Shown: positions 46,390 through 57,915 of the stretch, one piece after another
Position numbering within the stretch: position 1 is the stretch's first letter
Layout: each line of letters begins with the position of its first letter
DNA from: Patagioenas fasciata
Taxonomy: Eukaryota > Chordata > Aves > Columbiformes > Columbidae
Direction of reading: 5' to 3'
Length of the DNA stretch: 64,000 nt
Assembly: GCF_037038585.1 (NCBI RefSeq)
Contig: NC_092526.1
Location: 40,993,501-41,057,500, forward strand
The notes under the pieces: model-generated
Databases searched by the model: none
The model's input: only the letters and a program-made list of their open reading frames with translations
What the model was told of the DNA's origin: nothing
Made by a program: the position numbers and the translations under genes

Positions 46390-46630
46390 ATCCTCACCTA
46401 ACCCCAAACTAAACTTTTTATGTTCAGCCTTACCCTAACCATTACCCAATCGTCACCCTACACCAACCCTAATCATAAACCTCAGCTTTAACCCAAATGC
46501 TAACCCTAAATGAGCACTAACACCAACTTGAAGTCTAACCCTAAAGCGACTGTAATCGTAACTCCAACTCTAACTCTAACTCTAAATTTAAATCAAACCT
46601 GAACCCAAATCCTAAGTAACCTAACATATC
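46390..46630. repeat. Degenerate telomere-like (CCCTAA)n tract
   Basis: About 240 bases rich in CCCTAA/CTAACC-type units: accctaacc, aaccctaatc, gctaaccctaaatg, tctaaccctaaag and ctaactctaactctaa. The spacing is irregular and units are often changed, so it is an old interstitial telomeric sequence or a decayed hexamer satellite. Confidence 0.7.
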
Positions 46631-47139
46631 TTAAATCATCTTGTAAGGCCAGCAGCACCTGTGTAACAACATCTGTAGTATCATATCAGGTGACGATTAG
46701 CGTGGTAACAGCATTAGAGAAAAAAAAAAAGGGGGTACCTGGTATGGACAGATGAGCATCCTGGTATCATCTCATCAGTGCTGGTTCAGGGCCTGATGGC
46801 ATGATGTAAGAGTCAGTCCGAAGAACAGTATTTGCCTCAACATCACCATCAGGGACTTGGAGAGATACCAAGAAACAAATGACCTGAGAGAAAGAGCTGC
46901 ATGGTACAGGTAGTCTCCAACCTGGGACTACAAGTAACAATTGATGCTGTCCAGAAGGTGGATTTCACCTGCTGCGTCAGCCAAACCTGCCCCACCTCCT
47001 CCCTGTTACTAAGGCCAATGAAGAGGAGCATGCACAGAGGCTCACAGAGGATCTTGAGGTCACCCAGCGGACAAGTAAGAGACCCCTGAATGCGAGGCGA
47101 TGCAGGCACACTCAAGTTTTGGCAAGCGAAGTGGGGGCT
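46631..47139. other. No gene recognised
   Basis: About 0.5 kb of unassigned DNA with a poly-A/poly-G junction at 46717-46734. Confidence 0.4.
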
Positions 47140-47539
47140 TTTTGGACCTGCTCACTTAAGTCTGGATTGCAAAACAAAGGCAGAGTTTTGTCTCAATCCA
47201 TGGGAGTGAGGAGGTGTGAGGTGAACATAAAAGATGGTTCCTAACCAAACTTTTGAGAGATCTCCCCACCAAAGGATCATGGATCATGACAAAGGAATGA
47301 CAGGATGCTGTTCAGGACCTGGGACCATAGGCACACCTTTGGACCCATGGTGGTAGTCATAAGCCTCTTTTTTTTTTCTTTCCTTTTCCTCCACTTTATC
47401 ACGTGCCGCTTTATGGGCAAAATAATAAAGTTACACTGTTTGATTGAATTATAACCCTTTGGCATTTTGGTTGCCTTAATTTTGCTCTTTGAGATCAAGG
47501 TAAACGAACTATCACAAGTCCACCAAATGGACCGTGACA
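47140..47539 (+). mobile_element. Possible LTR 3' portion
   Basis: AATAAAG at 47424-47430, then a TTTG-rich stretch and an end at GGACCGTGACA, as in an R-U5 region. The start is uncertain and there is no target duplication or second copy in the window. Fossil if real. Confidence 0.35.
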
Positions 47540-50538
47540 CATGAGCAGCTGCCCTCTGCTGCCTCACGAACTGGAGGCTGTAGGCACCACTGTCACCCAA
47601 ATCAGACTCATAGATCAGATGACCTGTTTTATATTTCTCATATACTCATTGTTTCTTTGATGATTGTATGAAGAGCTTAGTTACCTTGACATCTAAGTCT
47701 GTGGATGGGATATTTCTTGTGCAATGACCTCTTGGAGCAGCTCTACTGGCCCCAGTCACTCTCTGTGTTTACAATCCTACAGCTCTGAGAGGAGAAAATC
47801 TTCCTGCAGTGCCTGGGTTTGTCCAAAACACAGCATTTCATGGCCTTTCTCATTATGGGGTGTTTTGGTCTTGCTAGGAGATCATCATCTTGTCTTAATC
47901 CTGACGTTGTTAGGTCACCCCAAAGGAACGACTGGAAGCTGTTGATTTACATGGAGGATTTCAGAGCAAGAAATCAGCGACAGCATTTACCTCACACAAT
48001 GGCAGGAGTTACTTTCCTCTGGAGTGATTATTTGTGCTGTTGGCTATGAAGCCACCAAAGCTGCCCAGGTCAGACTCAGTCAACGATTCAGACCAGTACA
48101 GGCATTGAGGTCAATTCATTCTGTACAAATACAGAGACCTGCAGTGTAGTGACATGACATGGTCCTTTTTTCCTTCCAACGCATATGTCTCAAATCCAGT
48201 CTTCATCTTCAGGCCCTTTCTAGATGTGAACCAGCATGCAGGTACCACAAGCAATTGGAGTTCAGCCTCTCAGGGCCACCTCGATTTTGGGGATAACATG
48301 GGGCACAGCCACATGTTGTGTCCCAGAGACAGGGAGGTACCAAGAAGCCTTTTCTGTTGCTGCACAGTGAAGTTAAGCACAGATAGAACTGGTTTATTTT
48401 CCACTGCCCTGCCCTGCTTGCCTTGTTTAGTTTTTCCTCCCGCAAGTTTGGCACTTTTCTTTTGAGCAACTAAACCTCATGTCCCAGTTTTTCTACTTTT
48501 TAAAGACCTATGCTTATATTGGCTGTTGCTCATCAGACCAACGCCCATGATTCTGACAATCTTTCTAAAACTGCTTGTGGTGCCATGGGTGTCCATGTGA
48601 CATCACCAGCATCCCTGCCTTCTCTCCTGAGGCTGCTTACTAGCTGTCTTATAACCAAGAGTGACAGAGAGGTGCCCAGAAAACGAAATCCAGGTGGTTT
48701 TCAGGGGAACAACGGAGAGAAAAAGAGGTCACCACTGCCTCCTGCAGCATCATGGACTGAGGAGTGTTCTCCTGCTTCTCGGCTCCTGGCAACGGTAAAT
48801 CCCTTCTGGCTCTGAAATGTGGGTATAGTCTGGCAGCACAGACACTGCCAAAAACAGATGCAGGCATCTAGTCAGCTTGGCTGGGCTCACTGGAATGGGT
48901 TCCCTTCGGCTTTGAGAAGTACTACCTGTGGGTTAATCACAATATGAGAAGATCTCTGTCAGCTTCCCTTGAGCAAAGCTAGCCCGAACTGTGTTCTACC
49001 TCTGATCTTGTGAAGCACTGAGAGTTAAAAAGAATAGGCTGTATGTTTGGAGACATTTTGAAACAAGAAGGAAATGCTGGTATGTAGATAATCTGAAGGT
49101 AAATGGTTGCTTTGAGTTAAAGCCTTACTTTAAAATAAATGTGGTATCTTACAGCTCTTTCAGAAAAGTATTTTATTTTTCTTTACATTTATATTAATAA
49201 ATAGGTATATTGAAAAACTATCATTGTGACTTTTCCCTCATGCAAACCCAAATTTTATCTTGGAAATTTTAAATGGCATCTCTATGAGACAGAAAAAAAA
49301 TCTCATGGGAAAAAAGCAAGACTACCTTGAAAAAATAACTGAACTATTAGGACCACAGGCTTTTTTAGTGAATTCAAGTTTTTCTCTTGAGAAAACCACC
49401 CTGTGTTTTTTACTTAGCTAACCTGAATACTTTTATCATGTTTTCTGATCTGTTGTTCTCATCATTAATACATTGAAACTTAAGAAGACTTCTCAAAGGG
49501 AGATGGTGACAGCCAGAGAGACACAGCCAGCAGCCTCAGTCCTCTTCTTGGAAGAGGACATTCCTTCCTCATGTCAAGCTGAGATTCTTAAAAAGATTTC
49601 AGCTGAGCCCCTTCTGCATAAGAAGCAACTTGCTATTGCAGTCCTGCTTGCTTGTAGCTCACACCCTTCATCTGTACCCGGCAAGACATTCTTGTGCTCT
49701 GGGAAGGTGGGGAATGTGAAGGGAAGGCTCAGTTCCCCATTGCTCTGCATCTGTGAGGGCTTGTAGGAATCTGGGAAGCACTGCAGGGTTGGGACAATAG
49801 TGAATGGGCCCTCAGCTGGACTTGTAATCTGTCAGAAATCCAAGTGACAGAGCAGCAAGTTTAGGAATGCTGACTTATTCAGGGCTCATTCAGGAGTTAT
49901 AAAAACCTGACCTGTTAAGAAAAATTGGGTGTTGTAGGGAGATTACCCACTTTTAATCACTTTCTTCTCTGTGTGACTGAAAACTGCATGAAGAAGTTCT
50001 ATGGCTTACACACAGAAGCCTTTTAGCACTCTTAAAACTTGTGATTAATGCATAAACTACTGCTTATCTGTCTTGTTAAAATGTTGCATGGATGCGTCAG
50101 TGTCACTGGATTCATTGACAGAAGCCTGTTTTACTCCTGATGGGATTCACTCTTCACCATGTAAGACTGGTTCTTAAGCAAGACTATTCTTAAGGGGGCT
50201 AGTATTTATCAATTTTCTTCCATTTTTCTCATCCATCACCAGTTAATATATTTAATAAAATCACCTCTAAAAAAGGAAGTCGAGTTTCTTTTAAGCATAT
50301 GATAAAAAAGTGTCATTCAGGCTCCAGGATTCTGTTCTTTCCTCTCTTTACAAACCCGCCTGCAGCAAATAAATGATGTTAGATTTCCAAACATTTATGC
50401 AGATCTTGGTCAATGTCACCTAATCCTGCAGTCACATGTATGCTGATGTTTGGAGTCTGTCTCTGGGCTTGAAGGGTGTGTGGTGGTGGACAAGCTATCA
50501 GCATTTTCTAAGAGTCTGTTGTTTGGATTGCTCTTCAT
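47540..50538. other. No gene recognised upstream of the OR10A-like gene
   Basis: About 3 kb. 49000-50400 is A/T-rich. Open frames (for example 97 codons at 49473-49766) lack domains. The OR10A-like promoter and 5'-UTR exon should lie here, but I could not place them. Confidence 0.45.
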
Positions 50539-50540
50539 AG
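50539..50540 (+). other. Splice acceptor before OR10A-like exon
   Basis: The tract gtttggattgctcttcatag ends five bases before the ATG. It supports starting translation at 50546 rather than at the in-frame ATG at 50450, which would lie in the intron. Confidence 0.5.
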
Positions 50541-50545
50541 GGAAA

Positions 50546-51484
50546 ATGCCCCCAGGAAAAGGCTTGGAGAATCACACCGCTGGACCTGGATTCGTTCTTC
50601 TGGGATTTTCTGACAACTCCAGCCTGCAGGGCCTGTGCTTCACAGTTTTCCTGGCCATCTACCTCATGGTCCTCACAGGGAATGGCCTGATAGCACTCAT
50701 CACAGTAGTGGATGCCACCCTCCACAGCCCCATGTATTTCTTCCTGAGGAACTTGTCCATCCTGGAGATCTGCTACACATCAGTCACTCTACCAAAAATG
50801 CTGGTGGATTTCCTGATGGTAGATGGCAGGATCTCCTTCCTTGGCTGTGCTGTCCAGCTATATTTTCTGGTTTTGTTGGGCAGCATCGAATGCTTTCTCC
50901 TGGCTGCCATGGCCTACGACCGCTATGTAGCCATCTGTGATCCCCTGCACTATACCCTCATGATGAGCAGAGGTCTCTGCATCAGGCTGGTGGTGGGGTC
51001 ATGGGCGGTTGTTGCATCAGTGCAAATAGGACAGACCTACCAGGTGTTCACTTTGCCCTTCTGTGCATCCCATGACCTTCATCACTTTTTCTGTGATGTC
51101 CCTCCTCTGCTGGAACTGGCCTGTGCAGACACCTTCTGGAACCAAGTGATGCTGTACACCATCATCATGGTATTTGTGATCCTTCCCTTCTCCTTAATAA
51201 TTCTTTCTTACATTAATATTATCAGGGCAATTCTAAAAATACCTTCAGTTCTGGGCAGACACAAAGCCTTTTCCACCTGTTCTTCACACCTTGGAGTGGT
51301 GACACTCTTCTATGGCTCAGCCACAGTGGTCTACTTAAAACGACGGTCAAGGGATTCTGCAGACATCGACAAATACCTTGCCCTGTTTTACACAATTTTG
51401 ACTCCCATGTTTAACCCTCTCATCTATAGCCTGAGAAATAAGGAAGTGAGAATTGCCTTGAAAAGACTCCTATGGACAAAGTGA
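50546..51484 (+). CDS. OR10A-like olfactory receptor, intact
   Basis: A 312-residue class II odorant GPCR. The frame is open from 50450, but Met at 50546 gives the normal OR length and follows the splice acceptor directly. N-glycosylation sequons are NHT (9-11) and NSS (24-26). Landmarks: GNGL (45-48) in TM1, LHSPMYFFLRNLS (59-71), MAYDRYVAICDPLHY with DRY 125-127, SYINII (221-226) at the end of TM5, KAFSTCSSH (240-248) opening TM6 and NPLIYSLRNKEV (290-301) in TM7. Cys101 and Cys183 form the conserved loop disulphide. CDPLHYTLMMS, FFCDVPPLLELACAD and IDKYLALFYT resemble mammalian OR10A receptors. It differs greatly from the OR14 copies. A candidate poly-A signal is at 51983-51988. No defect seen; likely functional. 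Confidence 0.93.
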   Translation: MPPGKGLENHTAGPGFVLLGFSDNSSLQGLCFTVFLAIYLMVLTGNGLIALITVVDATLHSPMYFFLRNLSILEICYTSVTLPKMLVDFLMVDGRISFLGCAVQLYFLVLLGSIECFLLAAMAYDRYVAICDPLHYTLMMSRGLCIRLVVGSWAVVASVQIGQTYQVFTLPFCASHDLHHFFCDVPPLLELACADTFWNQVMLYTIIMVFVILPFSLIILSYINIIRAILKIPSVLGRHKAFSTCSSHLGVVTLFYGSATVVYLKRRSRDSADIDKYLALFYTILTPMFNPLIYSLRNKEVRIALKRLLWTK

Positions 51485-52057
51485 TACTACAGTGTATGTA
51501 AAATAGTTCCAAATAGTACCAAAAGTCCCACTGGGGTATGTCGTTGCCTGAACAAAGCATCCCATATTTGCTCAAACAAAACCATGTGTCCACCCTGGCT
51601 TTCATCCTCCTCAAGAAGGGGAAAGGTCTCCTGAGACATTCCTGTTATCTCGTGCCCCACCATGCTGTCTTTGTACTCTAGAGCATCTTCAGTGCCCCTA
51701 AATAGTTTAATGCCAACAGCTACTTCAAGCTCTGTCTGACCAAGGTAACATTAAAGGGAAATAGTCAAAGCATGGCCAGTAGTCAATGGGCCCCAGAGGG
51801 TGACACAACTGATGAAGAGATGACCACCTTCAGGGCTGAGAAACCCCTTGCTAGACCCCATGGACTACCTACAGTCTCCCCACATGGAATTAGCTTAAAA
51901 AAGACGAAAGACCTGAAGGTCATCTTCTGTTGCTACGAGTCTTGCACTGAGTTGTATAATGGTAGACAAACTTGGCATAAGGAATAAAAGACCAGAAACC
52001 ACCTGATGAACAGTCCAGTGCTGGAACAGGGGCCCAGAGACCTCTGGAATTTCTGTT
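51485..52057. other. 3' flank of OR10A-like gene
   Basis: No further gene. AATAAA at 51983-51988 is the nearest poly-A signal I found. Confidence 0.4.
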
Positions 52058-52652
52058 TGTCATAGATTAACACCAGACAGCAACTAAACACCACAGGTGC
52101 TCACTCACTCCCCCCCTGCAGTGGGATGAAGGAGAGAATTGGAAGGGTAAAAGTGAGAAAACTTGTGGGTTGAGATAAAGGTATTTTAATATGAAAAGCA
52201 AAAACCGTGCATGCAAACAAAGCAAACCAAGGAATTCATTCACTGCTTCCCATCAGCAGGCATGTGTTCAGCCCATCTCCAGCAAAGCAGGGTTATATCA
52301 CGTGTAACAGCTACTTGGGAAGACAAATGCCATCACTCTGAATGTCACCCCTTCGTTCTTCTTCTCCCAGTTTTATATGCTGAGCATGACATCATGTGGC
52401 AGTGAATCTCTCTTTGGTTCACTGGGATAATCTGTCCCAGCTGTGTCCCATCCCAGCTTCTTGGGCACCCCCAGCCTACCTGTTGTTCTGTCGCTGTGAG
52501 GAGCAGAAAAGACCTTGATACTGCATAAGAATTGCTCAGTGATAACAAAAATATCCCTGTGTTATCAACAGTGTTTTCAGAACAAATCCAAAACACATCC
52601 CCAAATGGCTACTGTGGAGAAAATTAACTCTATCCCAGCCAGAACCAGCACA
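52058..52652 (-). mobile_element. Solo LTR, bird ERV-L-like family
   Basis: On the minus strand it starts TGTGCTGGTTCTGGCTGGGA and ends GTTAATCTATGACA. The inside carries atgatgtcatgctcagcata and the other family words. About 595 bases, nearly full length for the family. No clear target duplication. Fossil. Confidence 0.7.
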
Positions 52653-53428
52653 AACATTAGTGCGCTCAATCTACTTTGCTGCTCTGAAACTGTCTCTTGG
52701 AAAAATGTGACCAGTGGGGTCTTTTAAGCCAAAAACTGTATGCAGCACTGAAGTGTGTTTCCATGTATGTAGCAGCTTTACCCAAGGTCTGCTCCTGGAG
52801 GGGAAATATCTCAGTCTGCAGTCAGAAATGGCTGGAGCTGTGACGGACATATGTGTTTCCTGAGGCAATATTTGTTATGCGTACAACATAAAAAGGTTGT
52901 GAAGGTGAATGGGCATGAAAGAAACAAGAAAACTGCAGAAAGAGGGTGGAGCTGTACACAGCATGAGGTGATACCAGTGGGATTAGCATGTAGAAAAGAT
53001 TTTTGAAGAGAAGGCTTTGCAAAGGAATATCCTGACTTCATCCACATGAAATATAGAGACTGGGCAGTGTATTGAAATGATGGCGAGAAGTGTCCTGGGG
53101 TAAACGATCTTTGATGAGACAAGGTTTGAGAGATTTGGGTTACAGAGATTTGAGGCAGTCCTTTGATGATCTGAGTAGGCTGAACTTTGGAAATGAGAAA
53201 AACAAGGAAACTCTCAAGGATGTTTAAGGAATCAGTACTACTGTAATCAGTAACAGCAAAGTGCTATAAGGGAGTTACTTCTCATTCTTCATTATGATTA
53301 ATTAAAGCACTTTAATTCCTAGCATTTTTTCCTTGACAAAATAGCCGTAAGTTCTCAGTAGTTGGCTTCTGTCATGAAGTTTTTAAAACAGTGCTGATTC
53401 TCTCTGTAATGTCTTTTGTGTACAAATA
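52653..53428. other. No gene recognised
   Basis: About 0.8 kb of unassigned DNA between two LTRs. Open frames on the minus strand (up to 103 codons) show no family. Confidence 0.4.
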
Positions 53429-53799
53429 TGCAGGCACGTTGCAAGAAGAGCCAGAGTCCACGAAGGCATTGCAAATAGCAAGTTTTATTTTAGTTACCTC
53501 TCTACTGGGGGATCTCTGAAGTCGCATGTAAGCTCCCAGGTGGAGGTGACATAAATGGGGACTCAGGTGCTGGTCACTTCAGTCCTGCTGGAAGATCACT
53601 GGGCCCACTGAGCTCACCTGTATTTCAAGGTTTCAGCCAGGCGCATCCTCCTGCTCTTTCTTACAACAAAGCAGGAATCTCAGACATAGTGATAAGGTGC
53701 CTAGAGTTTCTCACAGGCCTATGTTATCTAACATAGAGGTTCTGCTCATCAAGCACACAAGGCCAGTAAAACTAGTGTGATGTATGTGCTTTTTCTACA
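53429..53799 (-). mobile_element. Possible solo LTR
   Basis: On the minus strand 371 bases from TGTAGAAAAAG to GTGCCTGCA, with AATAAAACTTGC about 70 bases before the end, a typical R-U5 layout. Flanking hexamers (caaata, gatggg) do not match, so the limits or the call may be wrong. Fossil if real. Confidence 0.35.
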
Positions 53800-53822
53800 G
53801 ATGGGTGCAAGTCACTTCAGCA

Positions 53823-53867
53823 TATTTACGTTTACATTTACATTTACATTCACATTTACATTTAATG
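53823..53867. repeat. (TTTACA)n hexamer repeat
   Basis: About seven units of TTTACA with single-base variants. Confidence 0.85.
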
Positions 53868-54149
53868 AACCTCCTCGTCAAATCTTCCGCTATATTCCCA
53901 TGCATCTTTGTTATAATTTGTGTTATAATTTATGTACCCTGGGTACATAAGGAGTCCACGAGGCCAGCTCAGAGGTGGATGCCCAACAGAACCCTGACAT
54001 TTCTGTGTGTGACTCCAGGAACAAACCCCATTGGCCCAGTAAGATTCTTCTCAGCTGCCTTGGACAGGTTCATTGCAAATGCTCCTGTTCGCTATGTCAC
54101 CCTTGCCCTTGATTCTGAGTTGTACTCTCAAAAGCACCAGAGCAACGAA

Positions 54150-54728
54150 GGAGATTCTAGGGTCCCTGGAAAAGGCAGACATCAAAGCCATCTTCAGGAA
54201 GAGCAGGAATGAGAACTGGGAGAATTATAAGGCTGGTCAGCCTGACTCTGTCTCTGGGAAGGGGATGGGCCATGTCCTTCTGCATCCATTTCCAGGCAGT
54301 TGAAGGACAGGAAAGGGATTGCTGAAACCAAAACAGGCAGGGGAAAGAAAGGCATGTTGTGTACATAGAGGTTTGCAAGACCACAGACGTGGTGTCCTGT
54401 GGTGTCCTTATAGCCAGACTGTCTCTCTCTGAGCTGAATAAGAGGACACTGGGTAGGAAATCGGCTGAACCACCAAGACCAAATGTCACCTGTGGTAAAA
54501 TATTCTCCATGCAACCAGTTACTAGTCGCATTCCTCAGTGACCAGAACCTGTGCCAAGACTGTTGAACGTGTTTATATTCCCACTGTATGATGTTAACGA
54601 GTGCACTTTCAGCACCTTTGTGGATGATGCAAAGCTGGGTGGAGCACTTCAACAACCTCACGTGGTTCACCCTGCCTTGAACAGCAGAGTGAGAAAAGAA
54701 GATGATTTGGGCTCTCTTCAAACCAGAG
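54150..54728 (+). mobile_element. Old CR1 LINE fragment (RT domain)
   Basis: Sense CR1 text: attataaggctggtcagcct, then gggaaggggatgggcc (RT finger), and near the end cagcacctttgtggatgatg followed by caaagctgggtgga, the [FY]ADD region (VDD here). Frames are broken and the middle is poorly preserved. Confidence 0.6.
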
Positions 54729-55105
54729 TTATTCTGTGACTTTCCCTTTGAGAGGTTTTTGAAGAAAGAATATAGAGAGGAAAAAGAAAAGAAAATTTAA
54801 AAAGAGTCAGAAGATATAAAAGATGTCAGCATAAATACAGAAGTTCCTGGGAAGAATGTTTCTCAACTCAAAGCGTTAGTAGGGTTTGATCAATTTGATA
54901 AAACAAGCACACTTTTATCTGTTCAGGTCCTGGGCCATGAGAAGGTTGATGGATGGGTATGGTATTATGAGATCAGTTGTGTCTCAGAAACTCATAATTC
55001 AGTAAAAAGCATGTGGTTGTGAAGGGGACTGTGAGGTCGGTTCTGTCTCTGGAGGTGACAGACCAGCAGCAGGGACATGACTGGGAAAGTACCTTTGACA
55101 CAAAG
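54729..55105 (+). repeat. Dispersed repeat of unknown family (copy 2)
   Basis: Matches 24990-25400 in reverse. Best-preserved parts are gatcagttgtgtctcagaaa and ggggactgtgaggtc, and both copies end near a tgggaaagt word. It lies between an old CR1 and a decayed OR10 fragment. Confidence 0.55.
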
Positions 55106-55239
55106 TGCCCCATAGGCTCTACCCAGGAAGAGGGCTTAGAGATGGGTTGTCATCTCCATTCTGTGACAAAAGTGAACACCTGATAAGTCCTCAGGATGAG
55201 TTCCTGAATAAGAAGTACAAGGGGTTGTGAAGACTTGAG

Positions 55240-55478
55240 TCCCCCACTGTGATGACCAGGTCCTGAGAGAACCTTGATGCTGACGATCAGGAAGACTGTG
55301 AAGTACAAACCTCGCAGATTGATGTGGTCAGAAAATCCCAGAAAAAAAAAAATCCAAGTTCAGCACTGTGATTTTCCATACATCTTTTGAGGGTTATTTT
55401 CTCCACATAAATTAACCCAAACAACAGGCTGTTGGTGGGTGGTGATGGTTCATCCACTTTCACATACAGCTCAAGCAC
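55240..55478 (-). pseudogene. Decayed 5' end of an OR10A-like gene
   Basis: Minus-strand match to 50500-50690 of the intact OR10A-like gene: NSLLFGLIYVEK against KSLLFGLLFIGK (5' of the coding start), then MENHSAELGF against LENHTAGPGF. After a T-run length change come SDH-LRGLYFTVFL-type residues. The start ATG is ATA here. Only about the first 45 codons and upstream bases remain; the rest is missing to the left, and an antisense CR1 begins on the right at 55479. Confidence 0.75.
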
Positions 55479-56094
55479 AGAATCATAGAATCACAAAATA
55501 GTTTATGTTGAAGAGACATTTAAAGATCATCTAGTCCAGCCTCCCTGCAATGGCAAGGGAAATCTTTCACTAGATCAGGTTGCTCAAAGCCCCATTCAAC
55601 CTAACACTGAACAATGGCAATGACAGGGCATCCACAACTCCTCTGGGCAATATGTTCCAGTGTCTCACCACCCTCATCATACAAAAATTTCTTCCTTGCA
55701 TCCAGTTCAAACCTACTGTCTTTCAGTTAAAAACCATGCCCTTTGTCCTGTCACTGCAGGCCTTGGCAAAAAGTCTCTCTCCATCTTTCCAATAAACTCC
55801 CTTTATATATTGAAAGGTCATGAGAAGCCTTCTCTTCTCCAGGCTGAACAACCTCAACTCAGTCTTTCTTCATAGCAGAGGTGTTCCAACCCTCGTGTCA
55901 TTTTTGTGGCCTCCTCTGGACACACTGTAATGGGTTCGTGTCTTTCTTGTATTGGATAACCCAGAACTGGATGCAACACTGGAGGTGGGGTCTCACCAGA
56001 GTGGAGCAGAGGGGAAGAATAATCTCTCTCGACCTGCTGGCCACACTGCATTGGATGCAGCCCAAGATATTATTGTTTTCTGGGCTGTGCCAAT
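55479..56094 (-). mobile_element. CR1 LINE 3' end
   Basis: Antisense CR1 with its tail at the left (cagaatcatagaatcacaaa) and family words tccagcctccctgcaatggc and gaagccttctcttctccagg. It extends right to about 56094. Only the 3' UTR and end of ORF2 are present. Confidence 0.8.
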
Positions 56095-56109
56095 GAGGGA
56101 CTTGGGGGT

Positions 56110-56895
56110 CACATAACTCCCATAGCTATGAGAATTATAAACTCCCAATCAATTCGGAAATTGTACGGGATTGGCTACTCCAGCTGGATCCCTGCAAGTC
56201 GATGGGGCCTGATGAGATTCATCCAAGAGTGCTTAAAGAGTTGTCTGACATCATAGCAGGAACTCTCTCCATGATTCTCCTATGCTCTTGGGAATCTGGA
56301 GAGGGCTTGGATGACTGGAAGCTGGCAAACGTCGTCCCAACCTACAAGAAGGGCAACAGGGATGACCCTGACAACTACAGGCCTGTCAGTCTCACTGCTG
56401 TTCCTGGCAAAATTATGGAGAAGATCATTCTGGGAGTTGTTGAAAAACATCTGAATGACAATGCAGTCATTGGTCCCAGCCAGCACAGGTTCCTGAGGGG
56501 AAAGTCCTGCTTAACAAGCTTAATTTCATGCTGGGACAAGGTTACCACCCTACTTGACCAAGGGAAGCCTGTCAATGTGATCTTTTGGGATTTCAGTAAA
56601 GCATTTGATGCTGTCTTTCACAATCTCCTCCTGGACAAGATGTCCAGCACACAGCTGAGGAAACACACAATGCAGTGGGTGAGCAACTGGCTGATGGGCT
56701 GGGCTCAAAGGGTTCTAATAAATGGGGTCATGTTGGGCTGGTGCCCAGTCACTAGTGGGGTTCCACAGGGATCCATCTTACGGTCAGCACTCTTCAACGT
56801 CTTTATAAATGACTTAGACTCGGGACTTGAGGGGTTGCTTAGTCAGTTTGCTGATGACACAAAACTGGGGGGAGCTGTCAACACTCTGGAGGGCC
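56110..56895 (+). mobile_element. CR1 LINE with long open RT frame
   Basis: Sense CR1 fragment from the endonuclease-RT linker into RT. The frame opens at 56202 and stays open for 251 codons. It has [64 protein letters not shown] (catalytic-D region), TSGVPQGS and [16 protein letters not shown], with the FADD pair intact. The wording differs from the other copies and matches the linker of CR1-B, so these two belong to one subfamily. Beyond 56895 the frame runs into non-CR1 DNA; the RT thumb and 3' end are missing. Confidence 0.85.
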
Positions 56896-57127
56896 ATGGC
56901 TCCAGGGAAGCGGCAGCCATGATGGCAATCAGGCAGCATAGAGACAGCCCTTACTGAGTCAGCAAGATGCAGCCTCCTGTCCCATGGGCTGCTCCTCCAT
57001 GTGGCAGCTGGAATTTTGACTCCATAACCCTTTCTTCCTGCTGGGGCTGTATTCACAGCTCCAGAGAAGATTGGAAGAGATGGGAGCTCAGACAAATTAT
57101 TTCCTGCTGATTTCTTGATTTACAGAG
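56896..57127. other. Unassigned DNA left of the ERV-L type LTR
   Basis: About 230 bases that cut off the preceding CR1 and border the LTR. Not recognised. Confidence 0.35.
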
Positions 57128-57803
57128 TGTCAAGGTTTGATTGCAGGGCGACAATAAACCACTGTGGCAGATGCTTTGTTAACCCCCTCTCCCCGCTCCA
57201 GGCCATCTCAGCCCCCCTTCCCCACTAAGTACAAGTGATAGGAGGGCAAAGAGAGACAAAGAGAGAGAGTTGGAAAAAGTTAAAAATGTTTTACTAATGC
57301 TACTAATAAAACAGAGAAAATAATACAAAATATACAAAACCAATCTTGAAATTCCTGGCAACTCAGTACTGGCTGCACCAACAGCAACAGAGCAGACACC
57401 CAGAAGTCATAGATTGGACTCTGCAGCAAACCAGAACTGGATTCAGTCTGTCACTAGGTCTCAGGTTGCAGGGATGACTCGCCAGGTCCTTACCAGGTGC
57501 CAGCCATAGCTGAAGAGGAGAAAAAGGGCCAAGACCCTCGTGATCTCCCACTTTTATACGAAGTATCACATGAATGGGATGGAATACTTAGTTGATCAGT
57601 TTGCTGACCAACCTGTTCAGTTTGCTCCTCCTTGCCCCTCCCACTTACAGGACATGCATCCTTATCAGCGACCTTGCATTCCATTGCTATGTCTACCAAA
57701 ACATGTATCCAACTTCAGAAAAGTGCAGTTACTAAGAAGGGCTTAACTGAAAGAAAAATTCACTTAAAGAGAAACTTTTCTTATTTTTAACAAAACCGGA
57801 ACA
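57128..57803 (-). mobile_element. 3' LTR of the ERV-L type element
   Basis: 676 bases on the minus strand from TGTTCCGGTTTTGTT to AACCTTGACA. The bases at 57804-57818 read gataaggggtggaa on the minus strand, a polypurine tract right against the LTR, which fixes orientation. A shorter relative is the solo LTR at 43887-44093. Confidence 0.8.
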
Positions 57804-57878
57804 TTCCACCCCTTATCACATACCATTCATGGCATGCTTAGGCCTTATCAATACAATCTAATTAATTACTACTATCAT

Positions 57879-57915
57879 ATATATATATATACACACATAT
57901 GTACATATATATATA
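57879..57915. repeat. (TA)n/(CA)n microsatellite
   Basis: Alternating TA and AC dinucleotides, about 37 bases, between the integrase end and the 3' LTR of the ERV fossil. Confidence 0.85.

Noticed and set aside
49473-49766. Plus-strand open frame of 97 codons
   Set aside because: No domain, and nothing around it suggests an exon or a conserved small protein.
50450-50545. In-frame upstream extension of the OR10A-like protein by 32 residues
   Set aside because: The ATG at 50450 lies before a strong splice acceptor (50539-50540) and the shorter start gives normal OR length. The extension is probably intronic.
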